Program-made: the position numbers and the translations under genes
The notes under the pieces: model-generated
What the model was told of the DNA's origin: nothing
The model's database searches: none
Seen by the model: the letters and a program-made list of their open reading frames with translations, nothing else
Part shown: in pieces, positions 50,250-56,404 of the stretch
Layout: every line of letters begins with the position of its first letter
How positions within the stretch are numbered: position 1 is the stretch's first letter
Virus record (IMG/VR): IMGVR_UViG_3300031857_000140
Location: 1-64,000 of that record
Reading direction: 5' to 3' (one strand)
From: a virus
Length of the DNA: 64,000 nucleotides

Positions 50250-50863
50250 TATTTCAACCAGCTGTAGTACTGCTTGGTGCGGCTAGCGCGGTCATCAAGA
50301 CCGTGCGTGCCGCCATTCACCCGCTTGGTCAATGCAAGGATGGTTTCGTCCGTAACGCCCTTGTCGCAGATGTCCCACAACTTGTTCCTATCAAAGAAGA
50401 ACCGAGCACTATCAAAAGCAAACTCAGTAGCAACAGCATCTGGCTTCTCCAACAGCTCAGGTTTCTTCAGCCACTTAGCAAACGCCTCGTAGTTGGCCTT
50501 ACCGGTAAGTTGCAACGCACCACGACCACGGTACTTCCATCCATCTCCTGATGCCTCATCACCGTTGCCCATGCGTGAAGCATACACGCGGTTAGCAATC
50601 TTTTCCGGCTTGCGCTCGTACTCCTTAGCCAAAGCCTCCGTCGGGAAGTACTTCTTGAAGATGCCAAGCAATCCCTTAGCCGAGTAGTTGAGGTTCTCTG
50701 AGAATGCCTTGAAGCCACCCGTCTCATGCGCGGTCTGTCCGAAGAAGTGAGCAGCGCGCTCTGGACTCAATCCGTAATGCTTTGCCGCTGCCTTGATGGT
50801 GCCAGGACCAAACGCCCCGTCAGGTGTTACACCAATCTTTTCCTGTAGTGATTTCAAGCTCAT
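50249..50863 (-). CDS. GH19 endolysin (chitinase-like lysozyme)
   Basis: A 204-aa protein. Residues 1-30 resemble a short peptidoglycan-binding repeat (LQEKIGVTPDGAFGPGTIKA). The GH19 domain follows: AHFFGQTAHETGGFKAFSENLNY (with the catalytic Glu in HETGGF), YASRMGNGDEASGDGWKYRGRG with a second acidic residue, then QLTGKANYEAFAKWL and KRVNGGTHGL. There is no signal peptide, so it needs the holin at 28591 or another export route. It is transcribed leftward, far from the holin and spanins, coupled by ATGA to a small basic gene. Confidence 0.88.
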   Translation of the reverse strand: MSLKSLQEKIGVTPDGAFGPGTIKAAAKHYGLSPERAAHFFGQTAHETGGFKAFSENLNYSAKGLLGIFKKYFPTEALAKEYERKPEKIANRVYASRMGNGDEASGDGWKYRGRGALQLTGKANYEAFAKWLKKPELLEKPDAVATEFAFDSARFFFDRNKLWDICDKGVTDETILALTKRVNGGTHGLDDRASRTKQYYSWLK

Positions 50864-51000
50864 CGTCCTTGTGCGTTATAGGGTTTGGAATAGTTCTTAG
50901 AGCCTTTGTTATTAGAAGCCTTCTTAGAGTGCTTTCCGCGCTTCTTGCTCTTGCTTACAAACTTTGCAACAGCTTGTAACTTACCTGTCTTACCAGCCAT
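50860..51000 (-). CDS. Very small basic protein (46 aa)
   Basis: Reads MAGKTGKLQAVAKFVSKSKK and ends YNAQGR; Lys/Ser-rich. ATG 51000, TGA 50860 overlapping the endolysin ATG. Unrecognised. Confidence 0.5.
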   Translation of the reverse strand: MAGKTGKLQAVAKFVSKSKKRGKHSKKASNNKGSKNYSKPYNAQGR

Positions 51001-51032
51001 TATTCGGGTGTTATGTTCAGGAGTAAAACTAC

Positions 51033-51040
51033 TAACTTTG
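51033..51040 (+). promoter_or_regulatory. TAnnTTTG promoter
   Basis: TAACTTTG, 37 bases before ATG 51078 and 16 before the alternative ATG 51057. Confidence 0.55.
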
Positions 51041-51077
51041 TCTCACTTACTTAGGTTTGAAAACGCTAAAAAGACTT

Positions 51078-51674
51078 ATGAAAACCCCAAAGAAACCCAG
51101 CTACGCCAAAGGAGGCTCGCTGAAACCAGTACAGCCCAGCCAGACTGGACTGTCTAAGCTTCCCACGGAAGTGCGTAACAAAATGGGATACATGATGGGC
51201 GGCGGTAAGCTGGGCATGATGTACCAAAACGGAGGAATGATGGGCGGCAAAAAGAAGCAAGTACCACCTCGTAAGATTACCGACGTGCTTGACCGCAACG
51301 GACGCGTAATCTCACCCGAGCGCCGCAAGCTTGAAGCAGCAGCTGACGCCATGAAGCTCAAGAACGCCGAGGCTACCTTCAACCGCAACGCCAAGGCACG
51401 CGAGATGCAAAACCTCACCGAGATGCGCAATCAGCTCAAGAGTTCCGACCCGGACGCCGTTGCAGCATTCGACCGCAGCCTCAAGGCTAAAGGCATGATG
51501 GTGGCCAAGCGCCCAGTCAAGAAGATGGCCAAAGGCGGTGTGATGAAGAACACCAAAGACAACAACAGCTACATCTCTAACGCTGTTGACATGAGCCCGT
51601 CAACGAAGAAGCAAATGGAAGCCCTGCGCCAAGCCATGATGTACTTCACCGGCGTAAGCCCAAAAAACAAGTAA
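51078..51674 (+). CDS. Basic protein with Gly/Met-rich motifs
   Basis: A 198-aa protein starting MKTPKKPSYAKGGSLKP (51057 is an in-frame alternative). It has Gly/Met-rich words such as YMMGGGKLGMMYQNGGMMGG, a basic helical middle and KKMAKGGVMKNTKD near the end. Repeated 'AKGG' and 'NGG' words also occur in the next small genes (QNGGK at 51710, YNEGGE at 52518), hinting at a family of small virion-associated proteins. Not recognised beyond that. Confidence 0.55.
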   Translation: MKTPKKPSYAKGGSLKPVQPSQTGLSKLPTEVRNKMGYMMGGGKLGMMYQNGGMMGGKKKQVPPRKITDVLDRNGRVISPERRKLEAAADAMKLKNAEATFNRNAKAREMQNLTEMRNQLKSSDPDAVAAFDRSLKAKGMMVAKRPVKKMAKGGVMKNTKDNNSYISNAVDMSPSTKKQMEALRQAMMYFTGVSPKNK

Positions 51675-51683
51675 CAACAACTA

Positions 51684-51691
51684 TATATTTG
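51684..51691 (+). promoter_or_regulatory. TAnnTTTG promoter
   Basis: TATATTTG, 18 bases before ATG 51710. Confidence 0.6.
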
Positions 51692-51709
51692 TAACACAAA
51701 ACCAAAACG

Positions 51710-51949
51710 ATGAAAAAGTACCGCACCGCCAAGAAATACCAAAACGGAGGCAAAACTGTTCCCACCAAAACTACCAAGCCTGCTGCAAAGACTGCAGTTA
51801 AGAAGCAAAGCCCATACGCTACCGAAGGCGAGCGCCTTGGCTCAGCACTGAAGCGTGGCGACTACATGGGTGCAGTTAAGGAAGCAGGTCAGTCTCTAGC
51901 TGGAATTCCGAAGGAATTCGTTGGAGCACTGAAGCGCTCACTGCGCTAA
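51710..51949 (+). CDS. Small basic protein
   Basis: A 79-aa protein, MKKYRTAKKYQNGGKTVPTK and on, Lys/Thr-rich with an amphipathic C-terminal half (MGAVKEAGQSLAGIPKEFVG). The start MKKYR-xx(x)-YxxGG is shared with the 52518 gene (MKKYRVKSYNEGG), suggesting related N-termini. Single-gene unit between a promoter and a bidirectional terminator. Confidence 0.55.
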   Translation: MKKYRTAKKYQNGGKTVPTKTTKPAAKTAVKKQSPYATEGERLGSALKRGDYMGAVKEAGQSLAGIPKEFVGALKRSLR

Positions 51950-51969
51950 ACAACAGCTACTAAAAGAAA

Positions 51970-51995
51970 AAGGGGGCCATAAGCCCCCTATTCTT
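51970..51995. terminator. Bidirectional intrinsic terminator
   Basis: GGGGGC (51972-51977) and GCCCCC pair around CATA, with A-rich and T-rich flanks on either side. It serves the rightward 79-aa gene and the leftward gene at 52013. Confidence 0.8.
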
Positions 51996-52012
51996 GTTTA
52001 TAGACGTTTCTA

Positions 52013-52381
52013 CTAGAACTGCTCTGACCAGTATACCATGATGTTGTTTAAGGTATCGGCCTTGTGCAATGTCTGCACGGTGATGTCCTTACTCCAGTAT
52101 ACTGTGTGCTTTCCTTCCTCATTTGAAAATGACCATGTGGTGTCGCTCTCGCTGATGATTTCACTTAGTTCAGAAAGCTGAGAAGGCTTGAACTCCCATA
52201 AAGTACAAACTACAGAGTCTCCGATTTCAGCATCATACCATACACCTTGGTACGGAGTGCATTCCATGTTCTCGATTCGAGAAGGCGTATCCTCAAAGTA
52301 AGGACGGCTAAAGTGAAGGTACAGGCCAAAGGCAAGAACAGTGGTGCCAGCGGCAGCGAGAAGGGGGAGGTTGGTTTTCAT
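52013..52381 (-). CDS. Membrane-anchored or secreted protein
   Basis: A 122-aa protein (start MKTNLPLLAAAGTTVLAFGL at 52381). Residues 5-25 are a membrane helix or uncleaved signal; the rest is an acidic, beta-rich extracytoplasmic part with WSFSNEEGKHTVYWSKDITV and two Cys. It is expressed alone from a strong leftward promoter, unlike the other genes here. A role at the envelope, such as superinfection immunity, is possible but not shown. Confidence 0.55.
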   Translation of the reverse strand: MKTNLPLLAAAGTTVLAFGLYLHFSRPYFEDTPSRIENMECTPYQGVWYDAEIGDSVVCTLWEFKPSQLSELSEIISESDTTWSFSNEEGKHTVYWSKDITVQTLHKADTLNNIMVYWSEQF

Positions 52382-52412
52382 AGTTGGTATCAATTTTTAG
52401 TTAATTGTAGTA

Positions 52413-52442
52413 CAAATGTAGATAAAGTTTTGAATTGTGCAA
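52413..52442 (-). promoter_or_regulatory. Leftward promoter with TTGCACAATTCAA -33 region
   Basis: Minus strand: TTGCACAATTCAA (52442-52430), 19 bases from TTG to the -7 box TACATTTG (52420-52413). Twin of the promoter at 41766-41796. Confidence 0.75.
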
Positions 52443-52490
52443 GTGCAAGCAAAAATTTTTTTCACATCACCAAGCAAAAGTCCAATATGG

Positions 52491-52498
52491 TAACTTTG
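52491..52498 (+). promoter_or_regulatory. TAnnTTTG promoter
   Basis: TAACTTTG, 19 bases before ATG 52518; divergent to the promoter at 52413. Confidence 0.6.
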
Positions 52499-52517
52499 CT
52501 ATTCAACGTCTACAGAC

Positions 52518-52703
52518 ATGAAAAAGTATCGAGTTAAGTCCTACAACGAAGGGGGCGAGATGGAGTCAGAGCAGGAAATCGAGGTCATGAACCCCGACCT
52601 GATGATGGCCGTCAAGCAAGTACAGGCAGCCGTTAAGGCAACAGGTATGGCCCCGGCCCACTACAAAATCAAAGCTTGCTACTACTCCGAAAGTGAAGAC
52701 TAG
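52518..52703 (+). CDS. Small acidic protein
   Basis: A 61-aa protein, MKKYRVKSYNEGGEMESEQE and on, ending YYSESED. First of a run of six tightly packed small genes to 53470. Unrecognised. Confidence 0.5.
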   Translation: MKKYRVKSYNEGGEMESEQEIEVMNPDLMMAVKQVQAAVKATGMAPAHYKIKACYYSESED

Positions 52704-52911
52704 TAAGTACTACGCTAGCAACGCAAAGGCTCGCGCTAAGAAGGCTGAATACGATACCGAGTATCACTCAACCAAAGAGCGCAAGAAATACCGTGCGTTC
52801 CTAAATAAGAAGAACCGTGATGCCGGAACCTACGGTAACGGAGACGGTGAAGACTATGACCACGACGAGCGCCGGATGATTCCGGCCTCTCGCAACAGAG
52901 CAAAGAAGTAA
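52693..52911 (+). CDS. Small basic protein with conserved phage motif
   Basis: A 72-aa protein starting with GTG inside the previous gene. SKYYASNAKARAKKAEYDTE, then KYRAFLNKKNRDAGTYGNGDG and SRNRAKK, form a pattern I know from small proteins encoded near virion genes of many aquatic phages. Function unknown. Its stop overlaps the next ATG (TAATG). Confidence 0.6.
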   Translation: MKTSKYYASNAKARAKKAEYDTEYHSTKERKKYRAFLNKKNRDAGTYGNGDGEDYDHDERRMIPASRNRAKK

Positions 52912-53027
52912 TGGCTAAGAGCACTAAGAAGCGAGCAGGAGCTGTTGTCGGCCAGAAGAAGGTCAGCAAAGAGCGTGCAGCACAAGGAAAGACAAACTAC
53001 GAACTACTAAACAAACTAAGCAAATGA
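52911..53027 (+). CDS. Very small basic protein (38 aa)
   Basis: Reads MAKSTKKRAGAVVGQKKVSK and ends LLNKLSK. ATG 52911, TGA 53027, overlapping both neighbours. Unrecognised. Confidence 0.5.
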   Translation: MAKSTKKRAGAVVGQKKVSKERAAQGKTNYELLNKLSK

Positions 53028-53128
53028 CCGGAATTGAATTTGAGGACTGGCTCGAGGAGCTAGAAGAAGCAAAGCAGCCAACCTGCAACATCGAAAACCC
53101 AGAGGACTGTGAAGCCTGCGGTAGCTAA
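53024..53128 (+). CDS. Very small acidic protein (34 aa)
   Basis: Reads MTGIEFEDWLEELEEAKQPT and ends DCEACGS, with three Cys. ATG 53024 overlaps the previous TGA. Opposite charge to its neighbours. Confidence 0.45.
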   Translation: MTGIEFEDWLEELEEAKQPTCNIENPEDCEACGS

Positions 53129-53132
53129 AAAG

Positions 53133-53246
53133 ATGACCGTAACCCAGAAGTACAACTCCATGAAGCGTCAAGCGGAGGAGGCCGGGATGCGCGTATATGA
53201 AAAGGACGGAAAGCTTAGGGTCGTCCGTGTAAAGAAGAAGAAATGA
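53133..53246 (+). CDS. Very small basic protein (37 aa)
   Basis: Reads MTVTQKYNSMKRQAEEAGMR and ends VKKKK. ATG 53133, TGA 53246 overlapping the next ATG. Confidence 0.45.
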   Translation: MTVTQKYNSMKRQAEEAGMRVYEKDGKLRVVRVKKKK

Positions 53247-53470
53247 AACTCAAGAAGCTAGATAAGAACATCATGGTGAAAGCCCCAGAAGGCCACCACT
53301 GGATGAACGACGGAAGCGGTCGCTTCTACCTGATGAAGCATTCTGGTAAGTTCGTCAAGCATCCTGGCGCAAGCCTCGAGGCTCCGTTCCGCCTAGTGAC
53401 CCACGATAAGCCATCAACAGCTAAAGAGCAGATGGCTATTGGTGCTCTGATGAAGGCAAAGAAAGCCTAA
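53243..53470 (+). CDS. Small basic protein (75 aa)
   Basis: MKLKKLDKNIMVKAPEGHHW and on, with GSGRFYLMKHSGKFVKHPG, then KEQMAIGALMKAKKA. Mixed beta/helix, basic. It ends the run of small genes and overlaps the leftward gene at 53436 tail-to-tail by 35 bases. Unrecognised. Confidence 0.55.
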   Translation: MKLKKLDKNIMVKAPEGHHWMNDGSGRFYLMKHSGKFVKHPGASLEAPFRLVTHDKPSTAKEQMAIGALMKAKKA

Positions 53471-53900
53471 ACGGCTCCTCTCCATTCATCTTTCTATAGA
53501 GACGGGCGACCAAAAGTCGCCCTTTCTGCGATAGAGCATAGCGCACTCGGTAGTTGAACTTGTTCTCTTCGCGGAAAAACATATCCTGCTCGGCGTTGCT
53601 TGGGGACAGCTTGTCGAAGTGCTTGTACACCAGTCCAAGCTCTTTGAGTTTGTATAGCTGTTTCTTCCGCAGCTGCTCCTTGCTGCGCATCATTGCCTTC
53701 CCTACGTAGTCCATTGTCCAGAACTCAAGGTCATAGACAAAGAATAGAAATTCTATATCTGTGGAGTTGAGCCCGTAGTTGAGCTCAGCGTCCATATATA
53801 GGAAGGTGATGTTCTTCAGGTCGTTTCTCTGAATGAACTTGGGGTCAATTTTAGAGAATTCTCTGAAAAGCTTCTTTCGGCTTACCCTACTTTTCGGCAT
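53436..53900 (-). CDS. Probable winged-helix DNA-binding protein
   Basis: A 154-aa basic protein. A helical core with TDIEFLFFVYDLEFWTMDYV, a recognition-like region SKEQLRKKQLYKLKELGLVY and a wing/basic end NYRVRYALSQKGRLLVARLY fit a MarR- or PadR-like winged helix. It is divergent from the fibre-like gene at 53930 and may regulate the late promoter between them. The DNA-binding call is by pattern only. Confidence 0.55.
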   Translation of the reverse strand: MPKSRVSRKKLFREFSKIDPKFIQRNDLKNITFLYMDAELNYGLNSTDIEFLFFVYDLEFWTMDYVGKAMMRSKEQLRKKQLYKLKELGLVYKHFDKLSPSNAEQDMFFREENKFNYRVRYALSQKGRLLVARLYRKMNGEEPFRLSLPSSEHQ

Positions 53901-53905
53901 ATCAG

Positions 53906-53913
53906 TATCTTTG
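53906..53913 (+). promoter_or_regulatory. TAnnTTTG promoter for late genes
   Basis: TATCTTTG, 16 bases before ATG 53930; it may drive the run of genes up to the terminase. Confidence 0.6.
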
Positions 53914-53929
53914 TTTCAAAAGTACTAAT

Positions 53930-54898
53930 ATGGGAAGTCTTAGCGGAACTAAAATTAAAGACACCTTCGGGCTGCTGTTGAAGCTCGCCACCTCTACGGT
54001 GTCTGCGTCTGAGCAAGTCGTACAGGATGGTGAAGGAACCAACACAGCTCTTAAGCTCTCCACAGACACGGTAGAATCAACGGGTGACTTCAAGTGCACG
54101 GGAACCGTCACCACGTCCACCACAGACGTGGAGGCGTTGATGCTGAGCTCAACGGGTGTGTTTGTAAAGCGCAACCTCAGCACCAATCCAATCGGAACAA
54201 CGTCGGTAACGGCCAACTCACCGCTCTCTGCCACAGGAAGCACCATCGGCGTACTTCCTGCCAGCTCGCTGACCCCACTTACGGAGGCGACCGCTGCAAA
54301 CGCAGATAAGTTCTTGATTTGGGACGAGTCAGCAAGCTCATACAAGTACATTACTCTTGTGGAGCTGTCCGACTATGTGGTCAATACCGGAGCTACTGTT
54401 GTGCCTAATATGTTTGTGGCCAAGCCACAGGCTACCGCAGCACTCGGTACCGCGGCTACAATGATTAGCTTCGCAGAGCTTTACAGCGCTGCAGCAACTG
54501 GAATGGTTACAGAGGCCACCTCTTCAGTAGCCTACGGCGGAGCAACGGCAAGCATCTCTTTGGTTGACGCAACAAACATCCGAGACAACATCCGACTCAG
54601 CTCGGAAGGTATGTACGACATTACTGCTTGCGTAGAATATACTATCTCTTCAGGAACCCCGGACATCACCGTACAGCTCTACATTAACGATGGAGCAAGC
54701 AGCGTGGTGCTCATAGAAGACATCGAAGCCACCAAGACTGGAAAGCACGTGGTGACTCTTAGGTACTTCTACTATGCACCAAGTGGCGATGTTCCAGTGG
54801 ATATAGCCCTGCGATGCTCTGCAACATCGGCTGCAACGCTTACTAAAAACACAACGGTTACAGTTACTAACTTAGGCACGTTATCATTGCCAGCGTAA
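53930..54898 (+). CDS. Fibre-like virion appendage protein
   Basis: A 322-aa Thr/Ser/Ala-rich protein. The N-terminal part (GSLSGTKIKDTFGLLLKLAT, then GEGTNTALKLSTDTVESTGD) is a typical phage head/tail-fibre start. The C-terminal 140 residues look like a C1q/TNF-type jelly roll (EGMYDITACVEYTISSGTPD, HVVTLRYFYYAPSGDVPVDI). Likely a head or tail fibre that decorates the particle. First gene of the packaging/structural block. Confidence 0.6.
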   Translation: MGSLSGTKIKDTFGLLLKLATSTVSASEQVVQDGEGTNTALKLSTDTVESTGDFKCTGTVTTSTTDVEALMLSSTGVFVKRNLSTNPIGTTSVTANSPLSATGSTIGVLPASSLTPLTEATAANADKFLIWDESASSYKYITLVELSDYVVNTGATVVPNMFVAKPQATAALGTAATMISFAELYSAAATGMVTEATSSVAYGGATASISLVDATNIRDNIRLSSEGMYDITACVEYTISSGTPDITVQLYINDGASSVVLIEDIEATKTGKHVVTLRYFYYAPSGDVPVDIALRCSATSAATLTKNTTVTVTNLGTLSLPA

Positions 54899-54900
54899 AC

Positions 54901-55212
54901 GTGACTAGAGAGCAGCGAATCGAAATGTTCATCCTCGTAAGAGAGAAGATGGACGAGATTGCCGACATTGTAAAAGACCATAATGCCGGACCAGACTTCA
55001 TGGCGACGTACTGCTTCGGTCTGGCGTGTGACGAGGGAACCGAAGACGGCCCTGAGAGCTACGAGTTCCTCGCCGGGTACAGCGTAGACGGAACCGAAGA
55101 ACTCAACATCATGTTCAACGTAATGGCGCACAGCTATGTGTCAGAACAGAAGGACGACGATGACGACGACGACTTACCAACCAACTCAATTGAATACTGG
55201 TTAAACAAATAA
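54901..55212 (+). CDS. Small acidic protein
   Basis: A 103-aa protein starting with GTG 2 bases after the fibre stop. Helical N-terminus (REQRIEMFILVREKMDEIAD), acidic tail with seven consecutive Asp (DDDDDDD). It could mimic DNA or bind basic partners; unrecognised. Confidence 0.55.
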   Translation: MTREQRIEMFILVREKMDEIADIVKDHNAGPDFMATYCFGLACDEGTEDGPESYEFLAGYSVDGTEELNIMFNVMAHSYVSEQKDDDDDDDLPTNSIEYWLNK

Positions 55213-55222
55213 TGAAATTCAA

Positions 55223-55459
55223 ATGGAACTTATTAGAAAAATCATCGTGGGGCAAAACCCCAAAGACGCCATGGCATACTTTGTCGGGCAAAAGACAGGA
55301 GATTCTGTAGTCGATTCAATTATTCAAGACGAGCGAGCCTTAGCTTTGCATGGCATTCGCCGTTATCTGGTCTACATTTACAATTCCGAAAAGGGCACTA
55401 TGCTCTGGAAGACCATAGACGAGATGCCTTGTTTAATTGAACACGATTGCGACTTCTAA
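55223..55459 (+). CDS. Small protein of unknown function
   Basis: A 78-aa protein, MELIRKIIVGQNPKDAMAYF and on, ending EHDCDF. Its stop overlaps the next ATG (TAATG). Unrecognised. Confidence 0.55.
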   Translation: MELIRKIIVGQNPKDAMAYFVGQKTGDSVVDSIIQDERALALHGIRRYLVYIYNSEKGTMLWKTIDEMPCLIEHDCDF

Positions 55460-56097
55460 TGAAACCGATTAGATTCTTTGTTGTAAAAGTACCCAAAGCC
55501 GTCAACGATACCATTGAGATTGCCGGCCAAGAAATGTATCTGGACACTCGCTTCAACGAGTTCGCTCACCGCGCATTTTCAGGTGAGGTGGTGGGTGTGC
55601 CGGAAAGATACAAGACAGGCGTGTCCGTAGGGGACACGCTATACTTCCACCATCACGTGCTGTTGGGTGGAAACCACATGGTATATGGTAACCAACAGTT
55701 TAATGAAACAAAACACAAACGAGGTCAGTTCATCTTTGAAGACAAAGACCTTTATTACGTCGGATGGGATGGAGGTTACGACCCACATAGCTGTCAGGCC
55801 TACGCATACAAGAGCAAGGAGACGGGTGAAGTACGTCTGCTTGGCCATTGGATATTCCTGGTACCAGCAAAGCAGGAAGACGAGCTAACAAGCAAGGTTC
55901 TTGAACTAGTTCAAAACAAGAAGCCATACAACCAGTATGGCTATGTGCGCTTTGGCTCAGACCGTTTGGAGGAGCTCGGCCTCAAGCCGGGCGACAAGGT
56001 ATTCATCCAAAAGAATGCCGACTACGAAATGGAGATTGAAGGCGAGAAGCTGTATCGTGTCCTGTTATCGCACATCTATGCGCAAGTCCAAGAGTAG
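55459..56097 (+). CDS. GroES-like co-chaperonin candidate
   Basis: A 212-aa protein (start MKPIRFFVVKVPKAVNDTIE at 55459, coupled to the upstream stop; 55447 is the alternative). It contains two GroES-barrel-like parts: GEVVGVPERYKTGVSVGDTLYFHHH and, later, RLEELGLKPGDKVFIQKNADYEM, both with the 'G.V..vp.....v..GD.v.f' pattern. T4 gp31 and its relatives use such proteins to fold the capsid. Upstream of terminase and in the virion block, a capsid-folding role fits. Similarity is of pattern, not of motif identity. Confidence 0.5.
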   Translation: MKPIRFFVVKVPKAVNDTIEIAGQEMYLDTRFNEFAHRAFSGEVVGVPERYKTGVSVGDTLYFHHHVLLGGNHMVYGNQQFNETKHKRGQFIFEDKDLYYVGWDGGYDPHSCQAYAYKSKETGEVRLLGHWIFLVPAKQEDELTSKVLELVQNKKPYNQYGYVRFGSDRLEELGLKPGDKVFIQKNADYEMEIEGEKLYRVLLSHIYAQVQE

Positions 56098-56374
56098 TTT
56101 TGACAACGTAGGAACGGCACACCGTTTGATGTCCGCGATGGAGATTGCCATCGAGAACATGATTCAGGAGATACAGAAGCCTGTCGACCAAGAGCTGTCC
56201 GGCTCGCAGCGAAAGGCTGAGCTGCAAGCAATTAAGCAAACTGCAATTGACGCTAAAGAACTAATTGTTGAACGCGAGAAGCTACAGCTTCTGGTAAAGC
56301 AGCTTAACGAAAGTGGAGAAATCAAAGAAGAACGAGACTACTCAGGAGGATTCGCAGAGCAATTCTCAAAATAG
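56078..56374 (+). CDS. Possible small terminase subunit
   Basis: A 98-aa helical protein starting MRKSKSSFDNVGTAHRLMSA, overlapping the previous gene by 20 bases. It is charged and coiled-coil-like (AIKQTAIDAKELIVEREKLQ). It lies directly upstream of the large terminase gene, the usual place for the small subunit, but has no recognisable DNA-binding motif. Confidence 0.45.
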   Translation: MRKSKSSFDNVGTAHRLMSAMEIAIENMIQEIQKPVDQELSGSQRKAELQAIKQTAIDAKELIVEREKLQLLVKQLNESGEIKEERDYSGGFAEQFSK

Positions 56375-56404
56375 CGAGTGGGTCTTTATCTATTGGGATA
56401 GCTG

